Assembly (NCBI RefSeq): GCF_011926545.1 | Contig: NZ_JAATIT010000001.1 | Coordinates: forward strand, 1,568,469-1,632,468 | DNA from: Sphingopyxis italica | GTDB lineage: Bacteria > Pseudomonadota > Alphaproteobacteria > Sphingomonadales > Sphingomonadaceae | Direction: 5' to 3' | DNA: 64,000 nt | Notes under the pieces: generated by a model | The model's input: the letters and a program-made list of their open reading frames with translations, nothing else | What the model was told of the DNA's origin: nothing | Databases searched by the model: none | Program-made: the position numbers and the translations under genes | In this document: positions 44,110-53,243 of the stretch, piece by piece | How the letters are laid out: every line of letters begins with the position of its first letter | Numbering within the stretch: position 1 is the first letter of the stretch

Positions 44110-44418
44110 TTGTATTTCATGTTTCTCGATATTCTGTCGATCCTGCTCAACATCCTCTGGTGGATCATCATCGTCCAGGCGGTAATGTCGTGGCTGATCG
44201 CGTTCAACGTCATCAACACGCACAATGATTTCGTCGGGCAGCTCTGGCATGTGCTCGACCGGATCACCGAGCCGCTGTATCGTCCCTTCCGGCGTATCAT
44301 GCCCGATTTCGGCGGCATCGACCTGACGCCGATGGTGGTGCTGATCCTGCTCATCATCATCCAGGGTCCGGTGATGACCTATCTCTACCGGCTCGGCGTC
44401 CAGACCGGGATGGCCTGA
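44110..44418 (+). CDS. yggT: YggT-family membrane protein
   Basis: 102 residues with two hydrophobic segments (FLDILSILLNILWWIIIVQA and TPMVVLILLIIIQGPVMTYL) and the YggT hallmark VLDRITEPLYRPFRRIMPDF between them. YggT proteins are linked to cell division/ion stress by association, with uncertain function. The start is TTG 44110: GGAG at 44098-44101 lies 8 bases before it but 17 before the next ATG (44119). It ends 3 bases before folD. Confidence 0.87.
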   Translation: MYFMFLDILSILLNILWWIIIVQAVMSWLIAFNVINTHNDFVGQLWHVLDRITEPLYRPFRRIMPDFGGIDLTPMVVLILLIIIQGPVMTYLYRLGVQTGMA

Positions 44419-44421
44419 CGC

Positions 44422-45330
44422 ATGACCGCTTCGGTACCCGCAGCCAAAGTGATCGACGGCAAGGCTTTCGCTGCGGGGCTTCGCGCGCGGATCGCCGATG
44501 CGGTTCCGGCGTTCAGCGCGGCGACGGGGCGCGCGCCCGGGCTCGCGGTTGTGCTGGTCGGCGACGATCCGGCGAGCGCGGTCTATGTCGGATCGAAAGG
44601 CAAGGCGACGGTCGCCGCCGGCATGGAAAGCTTCGAACACCGCCTGCCCGCGACGGCGACGCAAGACGAGGTCGAGGCGCTGCTCGCCAAGCTCAACGCC
44701 GATGAGGCGGTCGACGGCATCCTGCTGCAATTGCCGCTGCCCGGCCATCTCGACGAGCAAGCGGCGGTCGCGACGATCGATCCCGACAAGGACGTCGACG
44801 GGTTGACGCCGGTCAGCGCGGGGCGCCTCGCGCTCGGCATCGCCGGCATGGTGCCATGCACACCTTATGGCTGCCTGCTGCTGCTGCAGGACCGGCTCGG
44901 CGACCTCAGCGGCAAGGACGCGATCGTCGTCGGGCGCTCGATCCTCGTCGGCAAGCCGATGGGGCAATTGCTGCTCGGCGCCAATTGCACGGTGACGATG
45001 GCGCATAGCCGGACGAAGGATTTGCCGGGTCTCGTCCGCCGCGCCGACATCGTCGTCGCCGCGGTGGGCCGCGCCGAAATGGTCAAGGGCGACTGGATCA
45101 AGCCCGGCGCGATCGTGATCGACGTCGGCATCAACCGCCTGCCGCCCGCCGAAGGCGAAGCGAAGGGACGGCTCGTCGGCGACGTCGCCTATGCCGAAGC
45201 CGCAGACGTTGCCGACGCGATCACCCCGGTTCCCGGCGGCGTCGGCCCGATGACCATCGCGTGCCTGCTGCGCAACACGCTCGTCGCGGCGCACCGCCGC
45301 GCGGGGCTGGCCGATCCGGAGGGTTTTTGA
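44422..45330 (+). CDS. folD: Bifunctional methylenetetrahydrofolate dehydrogenase/cyclohydrolase
   Basis: 302 residues. It interconverts 5,10-methylene-, methenyl- and 10-formyl-tetrahydrofolate. [17 protein letters not shown] holds the catalytic Tyr-x-x-x-Lys, [14 protein letters not shown] and the NADP-binding [16 protein letters not shown] follow, and [20 protein letters not shown] is the C-terminal signature. The stop (45328-45330) shares its A with the ATG of the next gene. Confidence 0.95.
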   Translation: MTASVPAAKVIDGKAFAAGLRARIADAVPAFSAATGRAPGLAVVLVGDDPASAVYVGSKGKATVAAGMESFEHRLPATATQDEVEALLAKLNADEAVDGILLQLPLPGHLDEQAAVATIDPDKDVDGLTPVSAGRLALGIAGMVPCTPYGCLLLLQDRLGDLSGKDAIVVGRSILVGKPMGQLLLGANCTVTMAHSRTKDLPGLVRRADIVVAAVGRAEMVKGDWIKPGAIVIDVGINRLPPAEGEAKGRLVGDVAYAEAADVADAITPVPGGVGPMTIACLLRNTLVAAHRRAGLADPEGF

Positions 45331-45995
45331 TGCGCCGGCTGCTCGCCGCCGCGCTTGTGCTGACGCTCGCGGGCTGCGCGGGGTCGCAGGGCGATTTCCG
45401 CAACCGGCCGCTCGCCGCCAATCCCAGCGCGTTCATCGCCGCCGAGATCCGCTTCGCGCAGCTCGCGCAGGCGGAGGGGCAATGGACGGCATTTCGCGAA
45501 ACCGCGCACCCCGATGCGATCATGTTCGTGCCCGAGCGGGTGAAGGCGCAAGACTGGCTGAAGTCGCAAAAGGACCCAGCCGAGGCGGTGAAGTGGCAGC
45601 CGCACGCCGTCTATGTCAGCTGCGACGGCAACAGCGGCGTCACCACCGGCGCGTGGCAGAAGGGGCCGGCGAACGGCTTTTTCACCACCGTCTGGACGCG
45701 CGATAAAAAGGGCCGGCTGAGCTGGGTGCTCGACCATGGCGACGCGCTGACGACGCCGCGCGAGGCGCCCGAGTTTATTGCGTCGAAGCTGGCGGTCTGC
45801 GGTTCGCGGCCCGCGGTGCCGATCGAGGCGGGCGGCGAGGGCGAAGATATGGCTGTTGGTCTGTCGGCGGACCAGACGCTGAGCTGGACCTCGACCGTTC
45901 GCGCCGACAAGTCGCGCCGCGTCACGATCCGCCTGTGGGACGGCAAGGACATGGCGACCGTCATCGACGATCGGGTCGCGGCGCCGCGGCCATGA
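45330..45995 (+). CDS. Lipoprotein with probable NTF2/SnoaL-like domain
   Basis: 221 residues. Signal [16 protein letters not shown] with lipobox LAGC. The part FIAAEIRFAQLAQAEGQWTA + FRETAHPDAIMFVPERVKAQ resembles SnoaL/DUF4440 proteins (NTF2 fold) with SWVLDHGDAL as the last strand; the C-terminal 60 residues form an extra beta-rich piece. ATG 45330 overlaps the folD stop by 1 base, and its own stop overlaps marC by 4, so it is translated as part of this string. Confidence 0.78.
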   Translation: MRRLLAAALVLTLAGCAGSQGDFRNRPLAANPSAFIAAEIRFAQLAQAEGQWTAFRETAHPDAIMFVPERVKAQDWLKSQKDPAEAVKWQPHAVYVSCDGNSGVTTGAWQKGPANGFFTTVWTRDKKGRLSWVLDHGDALTTPREAPEFIASKLAVCGSRPAVPIEAGGEGEDMAVGLSADQTLSWTSTVRADKSRRVTIRLWDGKDMATVIDDRVAAPRP

Positions 45996-46618
45996 TCGAC
46001 CTTTTCATCTCGGCCTTCGTCACTTTGTTCGTCGTGATCGACCCGCCCGGCTGCGCGCCGATCTACGCCAGTCTGACGACGGGAGCGAGCGCGGCGCAGC
46101 GGCGCTCCATGGCGATCCGCGCGACGTTGATCGCGGGGTGCATTCTCGTATTTTTCGCGATGTTCGGCGAAGCGCTGCTGAGCTTCCTGCACATCGACCT
46201 CGACAGTTTCCGCATCGCGGGCGGCATCATGCTGTTCATCATCGCGATCGACATGGTGTTCGAAAAGCGCACCGAACGCCGCGAGCAGCGAGCCGAAAAA
46301 GTGCTTGCCACCCCCGAGGTCGACGATGTCTCGGTCTTTCCCATGGCGATGCCGATGCTGGCGGGGCCGGGTTCGATCGCGTCGGTGATGTTGCTCGTGT
46401 CGCAGAACAACGGCCTCGACCGCGCCTTCATCATTTTTGGCGCCTTGCTGCTCGTGCTGTTGTTGACGCTTGGCGCGCTGCTGGCGGCCGGGCCGTTGAT
46501 GAGGATCATCGGCAACAAGGGCGAGGCGGTGATCACCCGCCTGCTTGGCGTTCTGCTTGCCGCGCTCGCGGCCCAGTTCGTCATCGACGGGGTCAAGACG
46601 AGCTTCAACCTCGGCTGA
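45992..46618 (+). CDS. MarC-family integral membrane protein
   Basis: 208 residues, six hydrophobic helices. VTLFVVIDPPGCAPIYASLT near the N-terminus and FPMAMPMLAGPGSIASVMLL in the middle are the two MarC repeats; RIIGNKGEAVITRLLGVLLA + ALAAQFVIDGV ends it. The family was once linked to multiple antibiotic resistance, but its transported substrate is unknown. It is coupled to the preceding lipoprotein by ATGA and followed by an inverted repeat. Confidence 0.9.
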   Translation: MIDLFISAFVTLFVVIDPPGCAPIYASLTTGASAAQRRSMAIRATLIAGCILVFFAMFGEALLSFLHIDLDSFRIAGGIMLFIIAIDMVFEKRTERREQRAEKVLATPEVDDVSVFPMAMPMLAGPGSIASVMLLVSQNNGLDRAFIIFGALLLVLLLTLGALLAAGPLMRIIGNKGEAVITRLLGVLLAALAAQFVIDGVKTSFNLG

Positions 46619-46623
46619 TGGGA

Positions 46624-46653
46624 AAAGGGCGCCGCCCTTCGGCGACGCCCTTT
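46624..46653. terminator. Terminator-like hairpin between convergent marC and ompA-like genes
   Basis: AAAGGGCG (46624-46631) pairs with CGCCCTTT (46646-46653) over 8 bp, with a further inner GCCG/CGGC pairing possible. Short T-rich tails on either side (TTTCT on plus, CCTTTTCC on minus) suggest a weak bidirectional terminator. Confidence 0.55.
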
Positions 46654-46676
46654 CTATTCCACGGGAATGGAACTTC

Positions 46677-47366
46677 TTAGCGCGCGGCGTTGACGTCGTC
46701 TTGCGTAACCGGCGCGATGCGGATTTCGACGCGGCGATTGCACTGATAATCGGCTTCGCTCCGCTCGGGCGAACATTTCAGCTGCGATTCGCCATAGCCG
46801 AGCGTCGCCATGCGCGCGCGCTGGATACCGCGGCCGCCGAGATAGTCGGCGACCGACGCGGCGCGGCGCTCGGACAGGCCCTGGTTATAGCTGTCGCTAC
46901 CGGTCGAATCGGTGTGGCCATAGACGTCGATATAGGTGCTCGGATATTCGGCGAGCGTTGATGCCACGCCGTCGAGCGCGCTGCGGAACTGCGATTTGAC
47001 CATCGCGCTGTTGAGGTCGAAAGTGACGTCGCCGGGCATGTTGAGCACGAGCTGATCGCCCTGGCGCTCGACGTCGATGCCGGTGCCCGCGGTGCGTTCG
47101 CGCAGCTTTTTTTCCTGCTGATCCATATAATAGCCGGCCCCCGCGCCCGCGACCGCGCCGATGCCCGCGCCGACGATTTCCTCGGTGCGGCTGTTCTTGC
47201 CGCCGATCAGATCGCCGAGCAGATAGCCGCCGAGCGCGCCGCCGACGCCGCCGATCGCCGCTTTCGATATCTTGCGTTCGCCGGTCACCGGATCGGTGAC
47301 GCAACCGGTCAGCGCGATCGCGCCGATGCTGGTTAAAATGGTGAGCTTGATCGTCCTGCTATTCAT
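46677..47366 (-). CDS. OmpA-family lipoprotein with glycine zipper (YiaD-like)
   Basis: 229 residues. Lipoprotein signal MNSRTIKLTILTSIGAIALT + GC, then glycine-zipper helices (GGVGGALGGYLLGDLIGG, GAGIGAVAGAGAGYYMDQ), and a C-terminal peptidoglycan-binding OmpA domain: FDLNSAMVKSQFRSALDGVA, DVYGHTDSTGSDSYNQGLSE + RRAASVADYL and QCNRRVEIRI. This is the YiaD/PAL-like architecture that tethers the outer membrane to the wall. Confidence 0.9.
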   Translation of the reverse strand: MNSRTIKLTILTSIGAIALTGCVTDPVTGERKISKAAIGGVGGALGGYLLGDLIGGKNSRTEEIVGAGIGAVAGAGAGYYMDQQEKKLRERTAGTGIDVERQGDQLVLNMPGDVTFDLNSAMVKSQFRSALDGVASTLAEYPSTYIDVYGHTDSTGSDSYNQGLSERRAASVADYLGGRGIQRARMATLGYGESQLKCSPERSEADYQCNRRVEIRIAPVTQDDVNAAR

Positions 47367-47533
47367 TTTTTCGCTCCCTTATCCGGCGGATGCTTCTGAT
47401 CCTTTGCATACCGCGCATACGTGCCGATAACATATGGCCGGCGATCTGGTTCCCGAACAGGGCTGAATGGCGGCTGAGCGGGACATTGAGGTGAGCATTG
47501 TGCAACGCTGCGCCTTTCGCTTATAGGGTGGAC

Positions 47534-47602
47534 ATGACCGACGATGACAGGGGCCGGGCGCCGACGCGCCGTACGATCGCCCGCCCCCCGCTTCTCCCAT
47601 GA
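47534..47602 (+). CDS. 22-codon leader ORF coupled to the CNNM gene
   Basis: MTDDDRGRAPTRRTIARPPL then LP and TGA. The TGA (47600-47602) overlaps the ATG of the next gene (47599-47601). AGGG at 47525-47528 provides a ribosome-binding site, whereas the 18 bases before the CNNM start are nearly all pyrimidines and cannot. The peptide itself may be unimportant; its translation would bring ribosomes to the main start. Confidence 0.5.
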   Translation: MTDDDRGRAPTRRTIARPPLLP

Positions 47603-48921
47603 CCCCTTTTCCCTGGTCGGATGTTGTGATCATCCTGATCCTCATCCTGCTCAACGGCGTTTTCGCCATGTCCGAACTCGCCATCGTCTCGTCGCGCGGC
47701 CCGCGACTGCAGGCGGCGGAAAAGCGCGGCAGCCGGGGCGCGAAGATCGCGCGCCAACTTGCCTCCGATCCGGGGCGATTCCTCTCGACGGTGCAGGTCG
47801 GCATCACGCTGATCGGCGTCCTGACCGGCGCCTATTCGGGCGCGAGCCTTGGGCAGCCGGTCGCCGACCGGCTTTCGGTGTGGCTGGGGCTTGATGCCGA
47901 GAATGCGGAAGCCGCCGGCTTCGCCGTGGTCATCGCGCTCACCACCTATTTCTCTTTGATCGCGGGCGAACTGGTGCCCAAGCAGTTCGCGCTTCGTGCC
48001 CCCGAACGGATCGCGATCATCGTCGCGCCGATGATGTACGGGCTGTCCAAAATCGGCGCACCGCTCGTATGGTTGCTCGACGCCAGTTCGGCGCTCGTAT
48101 TTCGCATTCTCGGCCTCAATCGCGAATCGGAGGACCGGGTGACCGCCGAGGAACTCCACCTGATCGTCGCCGAGGCGTCCAAATCGGGGGTGATCGAGGA
48201 AAGCGAGCGCGCGATCATCTCGGGCGTCGTGCGCCTCGCCGACCGGCCGGTGCGCGAGGTGATGACGCCGCGCAAGGATGTCGACTGGGTCGATATTTCG
48301 CTCGACGCGCGCGGTGTGCGCGACAAATTGCTCGAAACGCCGCACAGCCGCCTGCCGGTCGCGCGCGGATCGGTCGACGACATCGTCGGCGTCGTGCAGG
48401 CGCGCGACATCGCATCGGCGCTGTTCCAGGGCGAGACGCTCGACCTCGAACAATTGATGCGCCCCGCCAAAGTCATCCACGACCAGATCGACGCGATGGA
48501 TGCGCTCGAGGCCTTGCGCGTCGCCGAGGTGCCGATGCTGCTCGTCCACGACGAATATGGCCATTTCGACGGGCTGGTGACCCCGGCGGATCTCTTGTCG
48601 GCGATCGCGGGCGAATTCGCGTCGGACCAGGATATCGGCAGCGAACCTTTCGTCGTCGAGCGCGACGACGGCAGCCTGCTGATCGCGGGGTCGATGCCCG
48701 CCGATCAGATGGCCGAGCGGCTCGGCATCGAACTGGGCGAGGATCGCGATTACGCGACCGCGGCGGGTCACGCACTCGCTATCCTCAAGCGCCTGCCAAA
48801 GGAAGGCGAGCACTTCACCGATAAGGGCTGGCGGTTCGAGATCGTCGACATGGACGGGCGCAAGATCGACAAATTGCTCGTCACCCAGATTCGCAAGCCG
48901 AAGGACGAGGAAGGCGCGTAG
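47599..48921 (+). CDS. CNNM/CorC-type membrane protein (hemolysin family)
   Basis: 440 residues. An N-terminal CNNM (DUF21) transmembrane domain (about 1-190: MTPFPWSDVVIILILILLNG, GVFAMSELAIVSSRGPRL, SLIAGELVPKQFALRAPERI), two CBS domains (about 205-330, VREVMTPRKDVDWVDISLDA; HSRLPVARGSVDDIVGVVQA), and a C-terminal CorC/HlyC domain (RLPKEGEHFTDKGWRFEIVD + MDG). The family is implicated in Mg2+/Co2+ handling; the hemolysin label is historical. Its start lacks its own Shine-Dalgarno. Confidence 0.9.
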   Translation: MTPFPWSDVVIILILILLNGVFAMSELAIVSSRGPRLQAAEKRGSRGAKIARQLASDPGRFLSTVQVGITLIGVLTGAYSGASLGQPVADRLSVWLGLDAENAEAAGFAVVIALTTYFSLIAGELVPKQFALRAPERIAIIVAPMMYGLSKIGAPLVWLLDASSALVFRILGLNRESEDRVTAEELHLIVAEASKSGVIEESERAIISGVVRLADRPVREVMTPRKDVDWVDISLDARGVRDKLLETPHSRLPVARGSVDDIVGVVQARDIASALFQGETLDLEQLMRPAKVIHDQIDAMDALEALRVAEVPMLLVHDEYGHFDGLVTPADLLSAIAGEFASDQDIGSEPFVVERDDGSLLIAGSMPADQMAERLGIELGEDRDYATAAGHALAILKRLPKEGEHFTDKGWRFEIVDMDGRKIDKLLVTQIRKPKDEEGA

Positions 48922-49273
48922 CGCGCCGCATCCGCGCAATTTACTTCCGAAGTTGTCAAACTTGTCATTCCCCTCGGGTATAATGATACCCGTCGCGGCG
49001 GGGCCGACCTTGCCGACGCGCAGGCGGCTGCCGGCGAGGAGGGGGGATGGAAGAGCGAGAGACGTCATCCGCCAGTTTGAAGCATGACGGAGGAATGTAG
49101 GAAAGGATTATTTGAGGGCGTTGGCGTCGGGGTGGAGAGCGGGCGTTCTTCACTTTCGTCATCCCGGCCCCTTCGACTGCCTTGCAGGCGCTCAGGACAG
49201 GCTTCGCCGGGATGACGATGTTGATATGACCGAAACCGGTCTCTCCCCGCCATTCGGCCGGTAGCAGGACCCG
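48922..49273. other. 352-base gap between CNNM and HhH genes
   Basis: It holds GGGTATAATGATACCC (48976-48991), a perfect dyad containing TATAAT; a 17-codon frame at 49047-49100 behind GAGGAGG; and a truncated palindromic repeat at 49156-49217. No established gene is evident. Confidence 0.5.
49156..49217. repeat. GTCATCCCGGC palindromic repeat, copy 2 (shortened)
   Basis: CGTCATCCCGGCCCC and GGCTTCGCCGGGATGACG are the outer arms; the central CTTCGACTGCCTTGCAGGCG differs from copy 1 at 32291-32374. It follows no gene directly. Confidence 0.65.
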
Positions 49274-50065
49274 TCAGAGTTCGCCGCCGAGCGCGCCGTA
49301 TTTCGCTTCGAACCCCGCCTTGTCGCCGCGCGCGAGATAGGCGGCCTGGTCGACGATATTGTCGCGCGTGATGCGGCCCTGAAAGGCGCCGAGCGCCGCG
49401 TCCACCCGCGCGACGTCGGCGTCGGTCCAGTCGGCGATCTGCCGGAAGCTGGTGACGCCGAGCCCGTTCAGCAGCACGACGAGCTTGGGGCCGACGCCTT
49501 TCAGCAATTGCAGATTGTCGGCTCCGGTCGTTGACGATGCCGGTGCGGGTTTCGCGACGGGCGGCGGCGAAACCGTCGGCTCTTCGGGAATAGCCGCCGC
49601 CTTGGGTGCCTTTTTGGCTGCGGGCTTGGCTGCTGCCTTTGTCGCTGGTTTTGCGGCGGGTTTCGCCGCCGGTTCTTTGGTGGCGGCTTTCTTCGCGGCG
49701 GGTTTTGTGGCCGCTTTTGGTTTGGCTGCGGGCTTGGACGCCGGAGGGGCGGTTTCGGTGACCGGTTCGACGACGGGCGCTGGAGCGGGAGCGGAAGGCG
49801 GCGCTTTGGCGGCCGGCTCGGGCGCGGGCGGCGGCGCGGCTGGGGTGACGGGCCGCGGCCCCCGCTCGATCGGCTTGAAGCGCGCAGGCTCGGCGGCGAC
49901 GATCTCGGGCTTGGCCGGTTCGAGCGGCTTGGCGGGCTTCGCCGGTTCGGCGGCCGGCGGCGCAATCTCCTGCGGCTTGGCGCGTCCGAACAGCCACCAC
50001 AGCAGGACGACGGCAACGACGAGGCCGACGACCGCGATAATCCAGTTTTCCTGAAGCCAGATCAT
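49274..50065 (-). CDS. Membrane-anchored Ala/Pro/Lys-rich protein with helix-hairpin-helix domain
   Basis: 263 residues. An N-terminal helix (IIAVVGLVVAVVLLWWLFGR) anchors it, residues about 30-175 are a low-complexity PAKPAAK/KAAAKPAAKK linker of histone-H1-like composition, and the C-terminal 85 residues hold a helix-hairpin-helix fold (LQLLKGVGPKLVVLLNGLGV, FRQIADWTDADVARVDAALG). Such HhH domains bind DNA or proteins without sequence specificity. Tethering to the membrane plus a lysine-rich linker suggests a DNA-contacting or scaffold role, which is unproven. Confidence 0.8.
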   Translation of the reverse strand: MIWLQENWIIAVVGLVVAVVLLWWLFGRAKPQEIAPPAAEPAKPAKPLEPAKPEIVAAEPARFKPIERGPRPVTPAAPPPAPEPAAKAPPSAPAPAPVVEPVTETAPPASKPAAKPKAATKPAAKKAATKEPAAKPAAKPATKAAAKPAAKKAPKAAAIPEEPTVSPPPVAKPAPASSTTGADNLQLLKGVGPKLVVLLNGLGVTSFRQIADWTDADVARVDAALGAFQGRITRDNIVDQAAYLARGDKAGFEAKYGALGGEL

Positions 50066-50149
50066 GATCTTCTCCGCTTGTGAGTTTCGGTCAGCCTATG
50101 CGGGGTTGTGTGCCGGGTCTACCTTAACGAATGGGTTACCATGAATTTC

Positions 50150-50226
50150 CTCGTCATTCCCGCGAAAGCGGGAACCGAGGTGCGACGTCGGCTCGCTGGG
50201 TTCCCGCTTTCGCGGGAATGTGACGA
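50150..50226. repeat. GTCATTCCCGCGAAAGCGGG palindromic repeat, copy 2
   Basis: CGTCATTCCCGCGAAAGCGG + GAACC and GGTTCCCGCTTTCGCGGGAA + TGTGACG match the arms of copy 1 (32951-33030). It ends 10 bases before the purD stop. Confidence 0.85.
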
Positions 50227-50236
50227 GGTGGGGTTT

Positions 50237-51514
50237 CTATTCCGCTTCGCGCGCGACCTCTCGCCAACCGATGTCGCGGCGGCAGAAGCCGCTCGGGAAA
50301 TCGAGCTTGTCGACCGCGGCATAGGCGCGCGCCTGCGCTTCGGTCACGCTCTTGCCCGTCGCGGTGACATTGAGCACGCGGCCGCCGGCGGCGACGAGGG
50401 TGCGATCGTCGCGCGCGGTGCCGGCGTGAAAGACGCGCACGCCGCCCGCTTCGGCATCGGCGATGCCGCGGATCGCGCCGCCCTTTTCGGGGGTGCCCGG
50501 ATAGCCCTTCGCCGCCATCACGACGGTAAGCGCATAATCGTGCGAAAAGGCGGGGGCGTCGGCGCCGGCGATCATTCCGGTCGCGGCGGCGTGGAGCAGC
50601 GCGGCGAAATCGCCCTTGAAGCGCATCATCAGCACCTGGCATTCGGGATCGCCGAAGCGGCAATTATATTCGATCAGCTTCGGCCCTTCGTCCGTCAGCA
50701 TCAGCCCCGCGAACAGCACGCCGACATAAGGCGTGCCCTCGGCGGCGAGGGTCGCCACGGTCGGACGGATGATGCGGTCCATGACCGCGGCTTCGAGGTC
50801 GGCGGTGAGCACCGGCGCGGGGCTGTAGGCGCCCATGCCGCCGGTGTTCGGGCCGACGTCGCCATCGCCGACGCGCTTGTGGTCCTGCGCGCTGCCGAAC
50901 GCGATGACGTCGGTGCCGTCGGAGAGCGCGAAGAAGCTCGCTTCCTCGCCGGTCATGAACTCCTCGATCACCACTTCGGCGCCCGCGCCGCCGAAGGCGC
51001 CATCGAACATATTCTCGATCGCGGCTTCGGCGTCTTCGCGCGTTTCGGCGATGATAACGCCCTTGCCCGCCGCGAGGCCGTCGGCCTTGATGACGACGGG
51101 GATCGCAAAACCCTCGAGCACTGCGCGTGCTTCCTCGGCGGAGGTGCAGCGGACATAGGCGGCGGTCGGGATCGACGCGCGCGCGCACAGATCCTTGGTG
51201 AAGCCCTTCGAGCCTTCGAGCCGTGCGGCGGCCGCCGAAGGACCAAAGACGGGGATGCCGATCTCGCGCAAGCGATCGGCGAGGCCCGCGACAAGCGGCG
51301 CTTCGGGGCCGACGACGACGAAATCGATCGCGTGCGCCTTTACGAATGCGATCAGGCCATCGATGTCGTCAGCGGCAACGCCCACGCATTCGGCGTGCGC
51401 CTCGATCCCGGGATTGCCCGGTGCGGCATAGAGCTTGGCGCAGCTTGGCGATTGTGCCAACTGCCAGCTGAGCGCATGTTCGCGGCCCCCCGATCCGACC
51501 AGCAGGATATTCAT
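50237..51514 (-). CDS. purD: Phosphoribosylamine-glycine ligase
   Basis: 425 residues. It joins phosphoribosylamine and glycine with ATP in purine synthesis. [20 protein letters not shown] opens the N-terminal domain, [16 protein letters not shown] and the ATP-grasp segments follow, and the family signature [17 protein letters not shown] is present. AAGGGA lies 5 bases before the ATG but inside the xseA coding sequence. The ATG (51514-51512) overlaps the divergent xseA ATG (51513-51515): both sit in a shared CATG. Confidence 0.95.
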   Translation of the reverse strand: MNILLVGSGGREHALSWQLAQSPSCAKLYAAPGNPGIEAHAECVGVAADDIDGLIAFVKAHAIDFVVVGPEAPLVAGLADRLREIGIPVFGPSAAAARLEGSKGFTKDLCARASIPTAAYVRCTSAEEARAVLEGFAIPVVIKADGLAAGKGVIIAETREDAEAAIENMFDGAFGGAGAEVVIEEFMTGEEASFFALSDGTDVIAFGSAQDHKRVGDGDVGPNTGGMGAYSPAPVLTADLEAAVMDRIIRPTVATLAAEGTPYVGVLFAGLMLTDEGPKLIEYNCRFGDPECQVLMMRFKGDFAALLHAAATGMIAGADAPAFSHDYALTVVMAAKGYPGTPEKGGAIRGIADAEAGGVRVFHAGTARDDRTLVAAGGRVLNVTATGKSVTEAQARAYAAVDKLDFPSGFCRRDIGWREVAREAE

Positions 51515-52943
51515 GTCAGTCCCTTTTCCCGATCCGGCGTCCGACGATGGCACCGAAGCGCGGCTGTTAGCCGAGGCGGCGCCCGGCGACAATGTTCCGC
51601 CGCTGTCGGTCAGCCAATTGTCGGCGGCGATCAAGCGCACGGTCGAGGACGGCTTCGCGCGCGTGCGCGTGCGAGGAGAGTTGTCGGGAGCGAAGCGCGC
51701 GGCGTCGGGGCATTTCTATGCGGCGCTGAAGGACGATAATGCGCTGATCGACATGGTGATGTGGAAGGGACAGGCGGGGCGGCTGGCCTTCCGGCCCGAG
51801 GACGGGATCGAGGTGATCGCGACCGGCAAGCTCACCACCTATCCGGGGCGGTCGAAATATCAGCTCGTCGTCGATACGCTCGAGGTCGCGGGCGAGGGCG
51901 CCTTGATGCTCCTCTTCGAAAAATTGAAGGCGCGGCTTGGCGCCGAGGGGCTGTTCGACCGCGAGCGGAAATATGACCGGCTCCCTTTTCTGCCGCGCAC
52001 GATCGGGGTCGTGACCTCACCGACCGGGGCGGTGATCCGCGACATTCTCCACCGGCTGGCCGACCGCTGCCCGACGCATGTCATCGTCTGGCCGGTGCTG
52101 GTGCAGGGCGATGGCGCGGCGGCGCAGGTCGCGGGTGCGATTCGCGGCTTCGACGCCATCGCGCCCGGCGGGCCGGTGGTGCCGCGCCCCGACCTGGTCA
52201 TCGTCGCGCGCGGCGGCGGGTCGATCGAGGATCTGTGGGCGTTCAACGAAGAGGTCGTCGTGCGCGCGATCGCCGATTGCCGCATCCCGACGATCAGCGC
52301 GGTGGGGCATGAGACCGACGTGACGCTCGCCGACTATGCCGCCGATGTGCGCGCGCCGACCCCGACCGCGGCGGCGGAGATGGCGGTGCCGGTGCGCGCC
52401 GAACTCATGTCGCAGCTCGCGACGTGGAACGGGCGGATCATCGGGGCGGCGAGCCGGCGGCAGGCCTTGTGCGGCGAGCGGCTGACGGCGTTGGCGCGCC
52501 ATCTGCCGAAGCGCGAGGCGCTCTATGCGCCGCAGCGCCAGCGGCTCGACGATGCGGGCGATCGGCTCGACCGCGGGCAGCGCCAGCGGCTGGCGGTGAT
52601 TGCGGAGCGGCTCGCGACGCGCGGCGCTGCGCTGCGGCCGGCGCTGCTCGCGCGGCGCTGGGACCGCGACCGCGCGCTGCTCGAAGGAATGGGGCGGCTG
52701 CTGACCTCGCTCGATCCGCGCGCGCTGTTGTCGCGCGGCTATGCGATGGTGCGCGACGGCGGCGGCGCGATCGTTGCGACGGCGGGCAAGGCGAAGGACG
52801 CCGGGCATCTGCGGCTGCAATTCGCCGACGGCGAGGTTCCGGTGCAGGTGAGCGGGAGCGACGCGCCGCCGCCCGCCGCAACCAAGCCGCCGCGCAAGTC
52901 CCCGCCTGCGGAGCCCAAGCGGGGGCAGGGCGAGCTCTTCTGA
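51513..52943 (+). CDS. xseA: Exodeoxyribonuclease VII large subunit
   Basis: 476 residues. An N-terminal OB-fold ([38 protein letters not shown]) is followed by the catalytic core with [60 protein letters not shown] and a coiled-coil C-terminal region; it ends GQGELF. With XseB it degrades single-stranded DNA. AGGAT 5 bases upstream, within purD, supports the start. A long arginine-rich helical part follows residue 320. Confidence 0.93.
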   Translation: MSVPFPDPASDDGTEARLLAEAAPGDNVPPLSVSQLSAAIKRTVEDGFARVRVRGELSGAKRAASGHFYAALKDDNALIDMVMWKGQAGRLAFRPEDGIEVIATGKLTTYPGRSKYQLVVDTLEVAGEGALMLLFEKLKARLGAEGLFDRERKYDRLPFLPRTIGVVTSPTGAVIRDILHRLADRCPTHVIVWPVLVQGDGAAAQVAGAIRGFDAIAPGGPVVPRPDLVIVARGGGSIEDLWAFNEEVVVRAIADCRIPTISAVGHETDVTLADYAADVRAPTPTAAAEMAVPVRAELMSQLATWNGRIIGAASRRQALCGERLTALARHLPKREALYAPQRQRLDDAGDRLDRGQRQRLAVIAERLATRGAALRPALLARRWDRDRALLEGMGRLLTSLDPRALLSRGYAMVRDGGGAIVATAGKAKDAGHLRLQFADGEVPVQVSGSDAPPPAATKPPRKSPPAEPKRGQGELF

Positions 52944-53030
52944 GACCGGCGCCAAGGACCGGGGGGTGGCCGCACGGCACGATGCTGTTATAACCGGGTC
53001 CATGACTTGCCGCCTTATGGATAGAGAATC

Positions 53031-53243
53031 ATGCTGATCGCCAGCCGCAACCGCCTCGCTCGCCTGCAATATGGACCGAACGGCTTTCGCGTCCTCGCGC
53101 CCGGCGACCATGTGCTGTGCGCGGTGACGGGCGCGCCGATCGGGCTCGACGAGCTGCGTTACTGGTCGGTCGCGCGGCAGGAAGCCTATGCGACCGCCGC
53201 GCTGTCGGTGCAGGCCGCGCTGGACGCCGCGCGCGGGGCATGA
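53031..53243 (+). CDS. DUF2093-domain protein
   Basis: 70 residues: ARLQYGPNGFRVLAPGDHVL, CAVTGAPIGLDELRYWSVAR and QEAYATAALSVQAAL. This matches the small DUF2093 family of alphaproteobacteria, thought to have a single beta-hairpin fold with CxxTG; its function is unknown. It is regularly found near xseA or M23 peptidase genes, as here: its TGA overlaps the next ATG by 4 bases. Confidence 0.88.
   Translation: MLIASRNRLARLQYGPNGFRVLAPGDHVLCAVTGAPIGLDELRYWSVARQEAYATAALSVQAALDAARGA

Noticed and set aside
48965-49162. A 65-codon minus-strand frame in the gap before the HhH gene
   Set aside because: It lacks a ribosome-binding site, is Pro/Arg-rich low complexity, and covers the TATAAT dyad; it is not likely to be translated.
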